Assembly: GCF_016545825.1 (NCBI RefSeq)
Contig: NC_052621.1
Location: 36,656,687-36,720,686 of the forward strand
Length of the DNA stretch: 64,000 bases
Direction: 5' to 3'
Source: Eucalyptus grandis
Lineage: Eukaryota > Streptophyta > Magnoliopsida > Myrtales > Myrtaceae
This document shows, in pieces, positions 10,218 to 22,947 of this stretch; positions within the stretch are counted from its first letter, which is position 1; each line of letters opens with the position of its first letter. The position numbers and the translations under genes are program-made. Under the pieces are notes generated by a model. That model saw nothing but the letters and a program-made list of their open reading frames with translations, did not search any database and had not been told where the DNA came from.

Positions 10218-13200
10218 ATGAGTGTGGTTGGTTTTGACTTTGGGAATGAGAGTTGCATTGTCGGCGTTGCACGGCAAAGGGGGATCGATGTTGTGCTCAA
10301 TGACGAGTCCAAACGTGAGACCCCTGCAATTGTTTGCTTTGGTGAGAAGCAGCGGTTTATTGGGACTGCAGGAGCTGCTTCTACTATGATGAACCCCAAG
10401 AATTCTATTTCCCAGATGAAGCGATTGATTGGACAGAAATTCGCAGATCCCGAACTCCAGAGGGATCTGCAGTTATTGCCTTTCCATGTCACTGAGGGAC
10501 CTGATGGATATCCTTTGATACATGCGAGGTATCTTGGAGAAGCAAGGACATTCACACCTACCCAAGTACTTGGTATGATGTTCTCGAATCTCAAGAGTAT
10601 TGCTGAGAAGAATCTAAATGCAGCAGTAGTGGATTGCTGCATTGGAATTCCGGTTTACTTTACAGACCTCCAGAGAAGAGCAGTCCTAGATGCTGCTACT
10701 ATTGCAGGCTTACACCCTCTTCAGTTACTCCATGAGACCACCGCAACTGCCTTGGCTTATGGTATCTACAAGACTGATTTGCCTGAAGTTGACCCGCTTA
10801 ATGTTGCGTTTATTGATATTGGTCATGCAAGCATGCAAGTCTGCATTGCAGCCTTCAAAAAAGGACAGTTGAAAGTCCTTGCTCACTCTTATGATCGGTC
10901 ATTGGGTGGCAGAGATTTTGATGAGGTTTTGTTCCACTATTTTGCTGAGAAATTTAAGGAGCAATACAAGATCGATGTCTTCCAGAATGCTAGAGCTTGT
11001 CTTCGGCTTAGGGCTGGCTGTGACAAGCTCAAGAAAGTTCTCAGTGCAAATCCCGAGGCACCTTTGAATGTTGAGTGCTTGATGGATGACAAGGATGTCA
11101 GGGGATTTATCAAGAGGGATGAGTTTGAACAGATCAGTGCCCCGATTTTGGAGCGAGTGAAAGGACCTTTGCAGAAGGCTCTTGCAGAAGCTGGTCTTGC
11201 AGTTGAGAATGTACATATGGTTGAGGTCGTCGGTTCCGGATCTCGCGTTCCTGCTATTATTAAGATTTTGACGGAATTTTTTGGGAAGGAGCCTAGGCGA
11301 ACAATGAATGCAAGTGAGTGTGTTGCCAGGGGGTGTGCTTTGCAGTGTGCAATCCTTAGCCCAACCTTCAAAGTGCGAGAATTTCAGGTAAGCATCTTCT
11401 GATTTCTGCAATGCCTTCTAATTTTGGGCTGCTACATATTTCTTCAAGTTTATTTTGCTATAGTAGATGAAGAAAGTGTCATCCATTTTTTGCTTTTATA
11501 TATATATAAACGTATTCCATATGCAGGATAGCATCGTCTATAGTCACAAATGCATGGGTCTCCCAATTTTCCCCCTTACTCTGCTCATCTGGCATGAGTA
11601 AAAGGCTCTGGTTATCCTATTTTTCTGCTGTGTTACCTGATAAAAATATTCAGTTGAATTGACCTTGTTTTCTGTCAGATCTCTGCATTTTGTTCTATCT
11701 TTATCCTGGTGGCAGAGGAGTCATAACCTTAAGTTGTAAAGCAAGAGTCTCGTGTTGCTCTAGTTTGGGTATTAGATGTTCCTACTTGGATGGTTTTCGT
11801 GACAATCACGAGCGTCGGGGAGTGATAAATAATCTGGAAAATTGCATATCCATGAAGATTGGCTCTTTCTTCTTCTATTACAGAATGTATTTTAATCACT
11901 TGTTCTTCTTTTCTCAACTTATGTTTTTACTTATAAGGTCCACGAAAGCTTTCCATCTTCTGTCGGCTTGTCGTGGAAAAGTTCTGTACCAGAAAGTCAG
12001 GATGGGGCCGCAGATAATCATCAAACAACCATTGTCTTTCCCAAAGGAAATGCAATTCCTAGTATCAAGGCTTTAACATTCTACAGATCGGGAACTTTTG
12101 CTGTTGATGTCCACTACACTGATGGCAGTGAACAACAAGCTTCTTCTAAGATCAGCTCATACACGGTATGTTAGAGGGGAGGGAAAATGTCTTTTCTTGG
12201 CTTCTCTAGGCATAGAATTCCCTTCGTTAATTTGTTAGCTTCTCCTATTTATAATGTGCAGATTGGCCCCTTCCAATGTGCAAAAAGTGAACGAGCAAAA
12301 CTGAAGGTCAAAGTCCGATTAAATCTCCATGGAATTGTGTCTATTGAATCCGCAACAGTAAGTATTGCAAGAAGTTTCATTTAATTTTGAAGTTGGTCCA
12401 GAATAATTCAAATTTTCATCAATTTATTCAATGCTGCAGCTCTTGGAAGAAGAGGAGGTTGAAGTTCCAGTCACACAGGATGCGGCAGCACAAGAAACAA
12501 ACAAGATGGATACTGATGAAACCTCTAATGCTGCAGCTCCCCCTACTTCTGGTGAGGCTGATGTTAACATGCAAGATGCAAAGGGAGCTACTGATGCTTC
12601 TGGTGTAGAAAATGGTGTCCCCGAGACAGGAGAGAAGCCTGTGCAGACGGAAACTGATAGCAAGGTCAGTTCTCTTTGCTTGTGCGAGTTATCTGTTCTC
12701 TTTATATCAGTGGATTCCGCATGTCTGGGCCATATCTGTTTCAACTGTGGTTTGGTTAAAATAAATTCTTCGTTGTTGGTGCTATTTTGTCCTTTTATTC
12801 AAAATAACACTATAACATCAAGTGGATGTATTTTAAAATTAGGGATGCAACCAGAATCAGAGGTCTGGTGAGGATTTCTGTCAATTGTCAAGGCTTGTCC
12901 TTGTATTTAGTATGGGGATTGACAAACCTTTTGGTCTGGCATTGTGGTTATTTTTTCTTTCAAAATCAAGTGCAATGGCATAATAGGAGCAGGCTCCACT
13001 TGGTGGGATGAGCCTTTGTTTGCTGCTGTTGTAATGTCTTGCTTTGTAGTCTCGAAAGTGGACTTAATGAGTTTTTCATTGGATGATGTGGGCTTTTTAG
13101 TGATGGCTTGTAGAGCTTTAAAACATTGAATTTTCACTTTTGTCTTTGTGTGAGAATATAAATTTGTTGGCTACCGTGACCTTGCTTTTCTTAATTTTCA

Positions 13201-15136
13201 TTGCTTTGGTTGTTTATTCGCAGGCTGAGGCTCCAAAGAAGAAGGTAAAGAAAACAAATGTTCCTGTGACTGAGCTGGTATATGGTGCACTGTCGTCAGG
13301 AGACTTACAGAAGGCGATTGAGAAGGAATTTGAGATGGCCTTGCAAGATCGTGTCATGGAAGAGACAAAAGACAAGAAAAATGCTGTGGAAGCTTTTGTG
13401 TATGATATGAGGAACAAGGTACGTAGCTACTGATTCTTTGTTGTAGATTGCTTTTGCTGAACTCAAAACAAACATAACTTGTGCAACAAACATAACTTGT
13501 GCTTCATTTTTTTCTTTTTCTTTTTTGGAATGCCAGCTGAATGACAAGTACTATGACTTTGTCACGGATCCAGAAAGAGAACAGTTAATTTCTACACTTC
13601 AGGAGGTGGAGGACTGGTTATATGAGGATGGTGAGGATGAAACAAAAGGTGTCTATGTTGCCAAGCTTGAGGAACTTAAGAAGGTAACAAATTGTTTCTG
13701 TTCTTTGTTATGGGCAATAGCCCTGCTTTCTTACCATGTTATGTAACTTGCAGCAAGGTGATCCAATAGAAGAGCGTTACAAGGAACACACAGAAAGAGG
13801 ATCAGTGATAGATCAACTTGTTTATTGCATAAATAGTTATAGAGAAGCAGCTGTTTCGAACGATTCCAAATTTGAACACATCGATGTCTCTGAGAAGCAG
13901 AAGGTAGAGAAAATATATTTACTTAAGCAGCTGTCTGTCAAGAGGAATTTTGAACAAGATACTTAATCTATTCTTATATTTATTTTAGGTCTTGAACGAA
14001 TGTGTCGAGGCAGAAGCCTGGCTAAGAGACAAACGGCAGCAACAGGATTCTCTTCCTAAATATGCTCCGCCAGTTCTCTTGTCAGCTGAAATAAGGAAGA
14101 AAGCGGAGTCTGTGGACAGGTATCCTGCTCTCTCTAGTCACTGTAGCATGATGCTCCTTTTCTAAGATGTGGGAGTGTGGATTCCCAGTATTCTTCACAG
14201 GGGAAGATGTTCAACTGGGTGGTTCTCAGAGCAAAGCCAGAAACATCATTGAGAAGAAAGTCTAACATCTTGTCTAACCCATCCTGGATTTCTATTCGAG
14301 ACATTGTTTTAGAAATAAACTAGCATAATAGGAGAAAAAGAGGCTTATTAATGTGCATGCTTGTGCGACCGAAAAAAAAAAAAAATGTGCACGCTTATGG
14401 TTCAGTTTGACAGAAACTGTACAATAAGATCCTGAGATGGAATAGCATTGGAAATAGTAGACAATCCGCAATAATAGAAGGCTTTAGTTACATTCGTTTT
14501 GCAGATGGGTTGTTATTGTTATGAGTTGCCTTGTTATTCTTTATGGCAGACAGAAAATTTGCTCCTTATATTGTTGAAAAAGAATTTCCAGTGATCTCCT
14601 GCCCAAGTAATTCAACTGGCGAATTGAGTTTCAAAAATTATCTTTATCTTTTACTTTTGCTTTGGTGACAGTGTTTGTTAATTTGCTCTTAATTTCTCTG
14701 CACATGAAAGTGACTGAAAATAGTTGTATTCAACTAGATGGGGCCACAAATCTTGAAATGATCTTTGTAAAGACAATCTTAAGCCATTTTTCATTGCAGT
14801 AAGATAGACTTCATGGAACTTTCATGTTACGGCCAACTGGTCATTGCAGTAACTGGTGGTGTTATTGCGCATGTGATTTCCTGTCTCCATTTTTCATTTC
14901 CCTAATTCTAGATCAAACTACAGACTAACATTTGCTTCAACAGGTTTTGCCGGCCAATAATGATGAAGCCAAAGCCTGCGAAGCCTGTTGCTCCTGAGAC
15001 TCCTCAGCCTGCTCAGGGTGAGCAGCAACCTCGAGGTGAGGTCAACACCGATGCCAATGCAACTGCTGATACTGATGCTGGAACTGGTGACGTTCCACCT
15101 GCTTCTGGGGAGCCGATGGAAACAGACAAAGTCTGA
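10218..15136 (+). CDS. HSP70-15: HSP110/HSP70-15-like chaperone, copy A
   Basis: An HSP110/SSE-class member of the HSP70 superfamily, which acts as nucleotide exchange factor and holdase for cytosolic HSP70. Exons: 10218-11387, 11938-12165, 12262-12357, 12440-12664, 13224-13418, 13537-13683, 13754-13903, 13989-14119, 14944-15136 (844 residues). The first exon encodes the whole ATPase domain: MSVVGFDFGNES, NPKNSISQMKRLIG, the second phosphate loop in FIDIGHASMQV, and VEVVGSGSRVPAI. The later exons give the substrate-binding region, an acidic loop of low complexity (fourth exon), a basic KKKVKKTNVPV stretch, and the long C-terminal helical domain (DKYYDFVTDPEREQL, DWLYEDGEDETKG). There is no EEVD tail, as expected for the class. 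The last exon is Ala/Pro/Asp-rich and stops early after METDKV; compared with copy B one extra A shifts the frame and removes the last few residues. Similar to Arabidopsis HSP70-14/15. Confidence 0.93.
14350..14399. repeat. A-rich micro-insertion with flanking duplication (in chaperone A intron 8)
   Basis: AATGTGCATGCTTGTG (14350-14365) and AATGTGCACGCTTATG (14384-14399) agree at 14 of 16 positions and flank CGACCG followed by a run of A. The layout matches the one at 3593-3641: a target duplication around a short piece ending in poly(A). It is probably a dead retroposon tail in the intron between exons 8 and 9. Confidence 0.4.
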
Positions 15137-16039
15137 GGCACCTCCATCCGCTTCTTAGGGTTGCTTGATATAGCAGCGCAACAGGTGTTCATGGATTGTG
15201 TAAGAATTCTCACGTTTGAACCTCAGAACCTTCAGCTGGTGTAGGGTGGAGAGGTTATATGAAGCCTCATTTATAATGATTTGTACCTGTAAAGCCTTTT
15301 CTGAGAATTTTGTCAGAAGGGTGGTCTCCAAAATCCTATTTTTTTGCAGGGTTTCTTATAGACGAAGTTATGGATTCTGTCCCAACGGATTTTCACTTTC
15401 CTTTCTCGGTTATGGCCAATGTGTGGTGGCATCTGTATTATTACTTGTTACTGGATTTTGTTAATGGTAAGATCCAATTTTGCACTCAGTTTGAATGATT
15501 GCTTCCGCCAGGGTTTTGTTCTTGGACCGGCATGTTTGACAGTGCATGCTTGTCGAAAATGCAGATGGTTGATGTTGTGTTTTTCGGTTCCTTTCCTAGG
15601 TTTTGTAGCATTGTCGGCACCTTATTTAAACCCAGGTTTCTTGAACTTCGACTTTTCCATCTGCGCCGTCTGCTGCTGGCTGGTTCAAAGAAGCTATATA
15701 ACCTTGTTATATTGTTGCATGCGTGCGGTGTGGCTTGTTGGTTGATTTTTAAGAATCGATTGGGACGTACGTGGGATTCATGAAATGCAACTGCCCACAA
15801 AAACAACGAAATGCTAGTTCCCTCAGTGACGGCATCGTGCTTTGATTGTGCTCTGCGTTCAAGGGATCCATCTTTTAATCTGCATCAGAACGAGAGATTT
15901 TTTATTCAGGCTGCAGTAATTCACCTGTCCCGGTAATAAAAATTGCCAAAAGGAAAAAGGAAAGAAAAGTCAGCTAATCATCAATAGCTCCAGACTTCAC
16001 GCATCACAGCCTGGTTTTGGTTGTCAACGCCCTGATCTT
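15137..16039. other. Chaperone A 3'UTR and flank
   Basis: The first 300 bases resemble the region after the stop of copy B (shared GAACCTTCAGCTG-like and GAGAGGTTAT-like stretches), so they are probably 3'UTR. No other gene is supported. The remainder is unique sequence in which I see no motif. Confidence 0.5.
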
Positions 16040-16335
16040 GCTCGACTTCCAGACTAGCTTTTCTCCATTATGACCGAGGAAACGAGGTTGAGCTGAGGAA
16101 GATCACAGAGGACGAAACCATCTTAGCCTGAACCTGGGAGAACCAGTGTAGCTATTTGCCACAATAACCCAGTGCCCCTTCAGCTGCTGATTTCGCCGGG
16201 TTTGCCATAGAGATGGAGACGTTCGTAGTGCTTCAGTTGTCCGACTTCAGCAATCCCGGGCTAGCCCTACTTTTCTCTGGTTTGCCCGAAATCTTTCGGC
16301 ATGGGGTCAACCTCTGCTTTCTAAGATGCGAGGAC
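16040..16335 (+). pseudogene. Relic of the METTL22 3' end
   Basis: CATTATGACCGAGGAAACGA near 16060-16080 matches the METTL22 last exon (7685-7700) almost exactly. The similarity continues through the equivalent of the stop codon (GCCTGAACCT in both) and for about 200 bases of downstream sequence, for example GCTTCAGTT..TCC and CCTACTTTTTCTC-like blocks. Upstream the similarity fades within about 50 bases. The frame is broken by a TAG and indels, so no product is expected. Only the last exon and 3' flank remain. The position, just downstream of chaperone copy A, suggests a leftover from duplication of a METTL22 plus HSP110 block. Confidence 0.7.
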
Positions 16336-19300
16336 AGCAAGTAATCGTAACAGGAGAAAAGGCAATCACAGGTATTCCCGTGAACGTGAAGTTACAAATA
16401 TTTTGGAGAATCTAGTGCTCCCACTTTTTTCAGCCAGAGGAACAGGAATAGTCTCTCTTTCTGCTTCTTTTCCTCGCCTTTCTTTTGCCACCTCAATCCT
16501 GTGGGATTCACCAGAGGTGGATAGGTGGGCTTCTTGGTTACATCTCTCGTCTGTGGGGACAACCCATGATGACAATGACCATATGCCTTCCAGCCATTCA
16601 CGTTCAAACCCAAGAATCTTGTCGTGGTCGGCCCCAGGACAGGGCAACTTTAAAGCCAGCCACTGCGCAAAAAAGAAGGGAGAAGACAGAGAGATACAGA
16701 AATAGACGCGACAATGACTCGAAAAAGATAATTTGAACTGACAAATGGGAATTTTTCTTTAGATTTTGTTAGTTCATTAAGACCGTCGAAAAAAGTAAAA
16801 TTATAATTTCATTCAATCTGCCATGTTCCATTTTGTTTGGTGGGTGTGTGAATTGGGCTCATGCCAAGTAAAGAAAAAAAAACCTAACTCCCATCCCTAT
16901 CTTATAAAAAGACCCAAAGTGAGGTTGAACAAATTCTGTGCATATATTCGTCGCACTCCTCTTATCTAAACTTTCGGCCAAAAGACTATTTTGGTCCCGA
17001 TTCAACTGCCCTTGCAAACCAGCAGCCACGCACGCGCACTAGTTCGATTGAGAAGAGAAACGAACCCGGGAAAATTCAAATTCGTTTTTCGAACGTAGAA
17101 TGTGAAAATTTGAAGTGGATTTACAGGCTTTGAGTTGTGCAAGCATCATTATTCAACGGTAGACCCATCGAGAAAAGATAGATAGTAAGCCATTATTTTT
17201 GATGAGGTGATTGATCGATGGTCTTCACAAGAACCCTGGCAATCATCAAGCTCGAAGAAAGTTAGGAGCAACGTTTGAAGGCGTGCCATGATGACGCTTT
17301 AGCGAAAGCAATGTCCCATGACTTAAAATATGATCTAACTATTTTGTAAAATGGTGATTGAGACTAGGAAGCATTCGCAGCACCTTCCGAGAAGTTACAC
17401 TGACTAGGATGTCTCATGTTGGTTGGGCAGAAAATGGAGGAATTTAAGCCAACCTTCTTGGCACGCAAGAAGGTATGAGATTGTTGAAATAAAGGAGCCA
17501 GGATAGAACAGAAAGAAATCGGAATGTGAAGTAATTTGAAAATTATGGTGTTTTGTGATGCGTTGGGATTGAACGTGTATGTATTTTTTCTATTGGTTCT
17601 GTATTTCGTTATTTCAAATTGTCATTTAGAGAGAATTGCATCGACTGTCTTGAAAGTCTCGTTGTGCAATCAAGTCTTGAATCTTTGAGGAATCAAGTCA
17701 TTTTGAGCAATTGCTTAACCGATTTTATTAATAGGACATGATGAGAATTCAATGCGTTCACATGTGGCGATGAAATGGTGCTAATGTGACATGGGAAAGA
17801 TAGTTTTTTAAAAATGAGACCGGTTCTGTTTTGAATTGTTATTTAAAGAGAACCGCCTTGAGTCTTATTGTGCAATCAAAAGTCTTGAATCTTTGAGGAG
17901 TCAAGTCATTTTAGGTGATCTCTTAACCGATTTTATTAATGTGGCATGATGAAAATTCAATGTGGCTATATGTGGCGATGAGATGGTGTTGACGTGACAT
18001 GAGAAAAATCGTTACTCAAAAACTTGAAAAGAAAAAAGAAGAATTAATTGACGCTCAAATGGAGAGAGAATGGATGCTGGGGATCGGACGAATTGGGGGC
18101 GGTGCCACCCCACCAATTTTCATACCTCACCGACCGCGCTCTGCTTTCTCTATTTTGTTTTTTGGCGATTTTCTTACTTTAAAATTTTGTTGCTTTTTGT
18201 GACAAGAAATTATCTGGCACAATGTATCATTTTCCCTAAAAACATCAATGTTTTTCCAACACGGCACCACATTAACTTTACATGTGCTGAAAAAATATTG
18301 AATATACCTTATGTCATTGCTGACATATCATATCAATGGAATCGGTTGCATGGTCGTAGAAAGGATTCCATCGCACTAGAATCACAATGTTGAGGATTTG
18401 ATTGCACTTTTTTGAAATGCTTACGAGAATTTGATTGCACTTATTTGAAATGCTTAGGATTTGATTAAACTTTGGGCACAACTTTCCTAAAAAGTTATCT
18501 AGAAAACCTGATTAGTAATTAACAATAAGCTTTTGTCTTTGCCTCTTTATTAACCAACTCCTATTAATTCTCACTCGTTCCCACATCTCCCACGACAATG
18601 AAAATGTAGCAATTTTATCCCTAATTTTCATTTCGTGTCATTTCAATTTGACCAGCATATGGAAAAGTGAAGAGAGCTTATGTGCCCATTTCAATGGTTT
18701 AATTCTTCTCGGTATTTAAACATGCTTGCAAATTTTGCTTGCAACCCTCGAGTACACACACGACTTTAAAATTTGCGGTAAATCACAATTGGTATCGAGT
18801 GACTTAAGTCTAGAAATTACGGGGCTGAAGAAGATCCCACGAAGTTGGCAACTTAGCATGCGTAATTTCACAAAATCCAATTTTTTGTCCGTAAATTAGA
18901 GAATGTACATCTTTTTTCCTAATTCAGAAGGGGGTATAATTCATGGCCAAAAACTATTCGTTATATAAAAGGATATAAACCATTGAAAAGTGGTTTAGAA
19001 GATACACAATTACCGGTAGTTAGGATCAATCAAAACCGATCACTAAGTAGATAAGATTTCGAGCATCTGGTCTCCAAAAGAAAATTAAAAAAAGTAAAAA
19101 CAAGGAACTTCGAAAGTAAAAGGAGAGGAAGAGAAGGGCGAATCGGGAATTTCGCCTGAGGCACCGCCAGCGTGGCCTTCCTTAGTGCCAGCTGCGTAAG
19201 CAAAGACCAACTTGTTCAATAAAGCTAATCCTTTTTAAAAAGCTAATCTGACTAATATTATCGTAATTAAAAATTGTCGGATCAATCTCCAACTCCTGAC

Positions 19301-19600
19301 TCCAGAATTTTCTTATTCTCTCTTTAATCAAATTAAAATTAAAAAAAAAACCCCATATTTTTAAAAATATAAATTTCTCCTGCCCAGCTGCTCGCTTTCC
19401 GTTTCCGGGCTCCCCCACCTCGAAAAGCAGCGCCGGCACGCACCTCCCTATAACGGCGCGTCGTTTCCAATCGCGAGCTCCCCCTAAAAACGCCGACCCC
19501 ACATCGTCGTTCTAGTTTCCACAACGAACTCCCTCCCTCTCTCTCCCTTCCTGTTTTCTCTCTCTAAAACGGTCGGAGCTGCTTCGAGGATCGATCGGAG
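16336..19600. other. Gene-poor region
   Basis: No gene is supported; open frames are short and unconserved. It contains a diverged tandem duplication at 17593-18025 (listed separately). It also has a short repeated motif near 18391-18470, where GATTTGATTGCACTT-like and TGAAATGCTTA recur. The last 100 bases are CT-rich and probably the leader of the DUF630/DUF632 gene. Confidence 0.5.
17593..18025. repeat. Diverged tandem duplication, about 205-bp unit
   Basis: The segment 17593-17820 is repeated at 17820-18025. Shared stretches include TTGTGCAATCA, AGTCTTGAATCTTTGAGGA, CAAGTCATTTT, TTAACCGATTTTATTAAT and ATGTGGCGATGA, each displaced by about 206 bases. The second copy has lost some bases near its start. 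It does not code for anything I can see. Confidence 0.75.
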
Positions 19601-19621
19601 GCTCGTGCTGGAGCGCCGGCG

Positions 19622-22600
19622 ATGGGGTGCACGCAATCGAAGATCGAGAACGAGGAGGCCGTCAACCGGTGCAAGGAGCGGAGGCAGCACATGAAGGAGG
19701 CCGTCGCCACCCGCAACGCCTTCGCCGCCGCCCACGCCGCCTACGCCGTCGCCCTCAAGAACACCGGCGCCGCCCTCAGCGACTACGCCGCCGGCGAGTC
19801 CCACCACCCCAGTACCACCCCGGTAGCGGGGCGGCGGCGGCGGCGGCGGCGGCAGCGGCGGTGCAGGACCCGATCGAGAACCTCGCCCCGCCGCCCCCGC
19901 CGGACTTTTCCTCCGGGGGCCCGCCCCAGGCGCCGCTCCAGCGCGCCACGAGCATGCCGGAGATGATCAAGGTCTCCAAGGCGGAGGTGGGGAGGTCGGT
20001 GGGGCCGACGATCGAGGAGGGGGAGGAAGAGGATGAGTTGGAGAACGACGAGAGCAGTAACTTGAGGCAGAGGAGCAGCAGGGGAGGTAGAGATAGGAGA
20101 AGTGGCGGCGGTGGCGGCGGTAGTAGTAGAAGTGGAAGTCGCAAGGAGGTGGCGGCGGCGGAGAGCGAGGCTCCGCCGCAGAGAACCGCGTTGCCTCAGC
20201 CGGAGTTTTACGACTACATATTCTCTCCGATGGAGAACGTTCCGGGGACGACGTTGGGCGAGGAGGCCACAGAGGAGGTGAGAATTGACAAAAGGCAGGT
20301 TGAGAGTAAGGCGTTTAGCGAAAGGCCTAAGAGAGTGGAAGATGATGGTGAAGTTGCTGCTCCGGTGGTATCGGAGAAGGCGCTGGAACCGCCAGTCCCG
20401 GCTGCGGTGGAGGTGGCACTGGCAGCGAAGAGTGTGAAGAAAGGGAAGGCGGGGATGACGTCGGATGGGAAGCGGGCGGGGAAGGGGAATATGACCTTGG
20501 CACAGATATTTATGGAACTGGATGATCATTTTCTGAAGGCTTGCGAGAGTGCCCATGAGGTTTCGAAGATGTTGGAGGCGACTAGGTTGCATTATCACTC
20601 GAACTTTGCAGATAATCGCGGTGAGAAGTCTTTGTCGCTAATGTTAACTGTCAAGATCAGAACTTCTTTTTGGATGTCTAGTTGTTATTCTTCTTAAGAT
20701 AATGTATCAGTTCAACATGAAGCGGTTGCATTAAGTGATAGGCGTTCTGTTTTATTTGTTAAAGCATAATTTTGGAAACTTGGAGCATACTGAATGGCAG
20801 ACTATGGATTGTAAGGAATTATTAGTATCTGTTAGTCGAATTTGGATCGTTGTTATGTTAATCTGGTCTTTTCTCTTTGCAGGTCAAATTAATCATTCCG
20901 AAAGGGTAATGCGTGTTATCACGTGGAATCGCTCTTTCCGAGGATTACCAAATGCTGATGATGTGAAGGATGAATTTGACTCGGTGGAAAATGAAACTCA
21001 TGCCACGGTGTTGGACAAATTGCTAGCATGGGAGAAGAAGCTATATGATGAAGTGAAGGTGAGCTATAACCACGCATTACGTTCCAGAGATATTCGGATC
21101 TGTTCATGGTGCATCAACTTGTCAACTCCGTCATTGCCGATCTAAATTGTTTGTCTTAGTTTTTAATTCTCATCCATGCATCTTTTAGGCAGTTTTTATC
21201 TAATGAGCATGCAGTATCAGTTTCTGAGCTGTATTTCACTAAGTTCTGAAGCCTATCTCGTTTCTTTCTATCATAGAGTTTAACAGATCTGAGGTGTCTC
21301 TTGGCTTTACAGGCGGGTGAGCTTTTGAAGTATGAGTATCAAAAGAAGGTTGCTGCGCTCAACAAGCAAAAGAATCGAGGGAACCATTCTGAGTCTCTAG
21401 AAAAATCAAAAGCAGCCGTGAGTCATCTTCACACAAGATATATTGTTGATATGCAATCCATGGATTCAACTGTTTTGGAGATAAAGCGTCTACGAGACGA
21501 ACAGTTGTACCCAAAACTAGTCGAACTTGTTGATGGGTAAGTCAAGTCAAGGCTGTGAATAATTTAGAAATTTCACCTATCCATCTGTATAATTTGGTCA
21601 TGGTGGAAATCAAAGGACCATACCTCAAGCATTTCTATTCCCTGACCATCAATATGATCAGTCAAAACCGGAAAATGTCAAAATGCCTTTCGTGGCACTT
21701 GTTAAGCCTTACCAACGTTTGCTTTAGAAATGTAAAATTTTCCATTTGAAGTTAATAGATCATCTAAAATCAGGAAATATTATTGAGTGCCCTTAGGACA
21801 CTTGTTAAGCCTTGTTAATAAGTTTAAGAAATGTGAAATTTTTCTATTTGAACTAAATAACTTCCTTAAAATGTGTACCTTCCAAATTTCCAAGATCTCT
21901 AGAAAAATCTCTACCTTTAGTTGACTTAACCACTGTCTTGGGGGCACTTGTTAACAAGATCCTTTGAGATTTGGTGTGGCGCTTGAATATTGGGTTTGAT
22001 TCAATAAACTTACTCGAGTTGTTTGAGTTTATTTGAATCATTGCTTGGTCCTCTTGTAGAGTCTCATCTTTCTTATTTGTCATATCTTTCCTCATAATTT
22101 TTATCGCCTCGCAACTGCCCCGGTTATGTTGTAGGATCATAACTGACTGTTGTAATAATGCAGGATGGCAAAAATGTGGGATGCCATGAAAGTCTGCCAC
22201 GAGAATCAGTACAAGACTGTGAGGAATTTGGCATATCTTGAAATTGACCGAGCCGCCAAAGAGACGAGTGAACATCATCATGATCGTACCCTCCAGCTGT
22301 TGAAAGTTGTGGGTGACTGGAATGAGCAGTTCAGGAATGTTATGGACAATCAGAAAAAGTACATAAAGGCTCTCAAGAACTGGTTAAAGGTGAATGTAAT
22401 TCCGATAGAAAGCAGCTTAAGGGAGAAAGTTTCTTCCCCTCCTCGGGATGAGAATCCTCTCATCCAGAAACTTGTTCATGCTTGGGATGAAACTCTGCAG
22501 AAACTTCCTGATGAGCTTGCAAGAACAGAGATGCATAGTTTCCATGAGGTCTTAGCAACTATCTTGGGTATTCAAGGAGAAGAGATGGGAGTTAAACAGA

Positions 22601-22947
22601 GATGTGAAGAAACCAGGGGGGAACTTAATCGCAAAGAGCGCTCACTGAAAGAATATGTTGCGCGCAGGACCCCACCAGATGGGATGGATCCAGCACATGA
22701 TGATCGGTACATTAATGTCATTACCGAGAAAGAAGTGGCAGTGGAGATGCTAAAAAAGATGTTGGCAGAGGAAGAGGATGCTCATCAGAGGATGTGCCTT
22801 CAGGTGAGGGAAAAGACGTTGGTAAGTTTCAAGAATCGTCTCCCGGAGGTCTTTAAAGCCTTGTCAACTTTTGCCTGGGCTTCCTCACAGATGTATGGCA
22901 ACTTGAGGTCATCATCGCAGCCACAAAAGCGAAATCTCAGTGAATAG
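19622..22947 (+). CDS. DUF630/DUF632 protein, with an apparent one-base frameshift
   Basis: A plant-specific protein of the DUF630 plus DUF632 class, which includes NRG2 and rice REL2. Exons: 19622-20620, 20883-21058, 21313-21536, 22164-22947, about 727 residues if read through. The N-terminus MGCTQSKIENEEAV begins the DUF630 domain, and Gly2-Cys3 predicts myristoylation and palmitoylation, hence membrane attachment. A Pro/Ala/Ser-rich and acidic linker follows (poly-Ala, poly-Gly, ATSMPEMIKVSK). Then comes the DUF632 helical domain from LAQIFMELDDHF to the end, with coiled-coil segments (ERSLKEYVARR, MLKKMLAEEEDAHQR). The first exon is in two frames: the N-terminal part runs from 19622, but the linker and DUF632 continue in the next frame, and the switch falls at the CCCC run 19807-19810, where one more C would join them. 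It may be a real lesion or a sequence error. Family members act in nitrate signalling or leaf shape; the role here is unknown. Confidence 0.88.
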
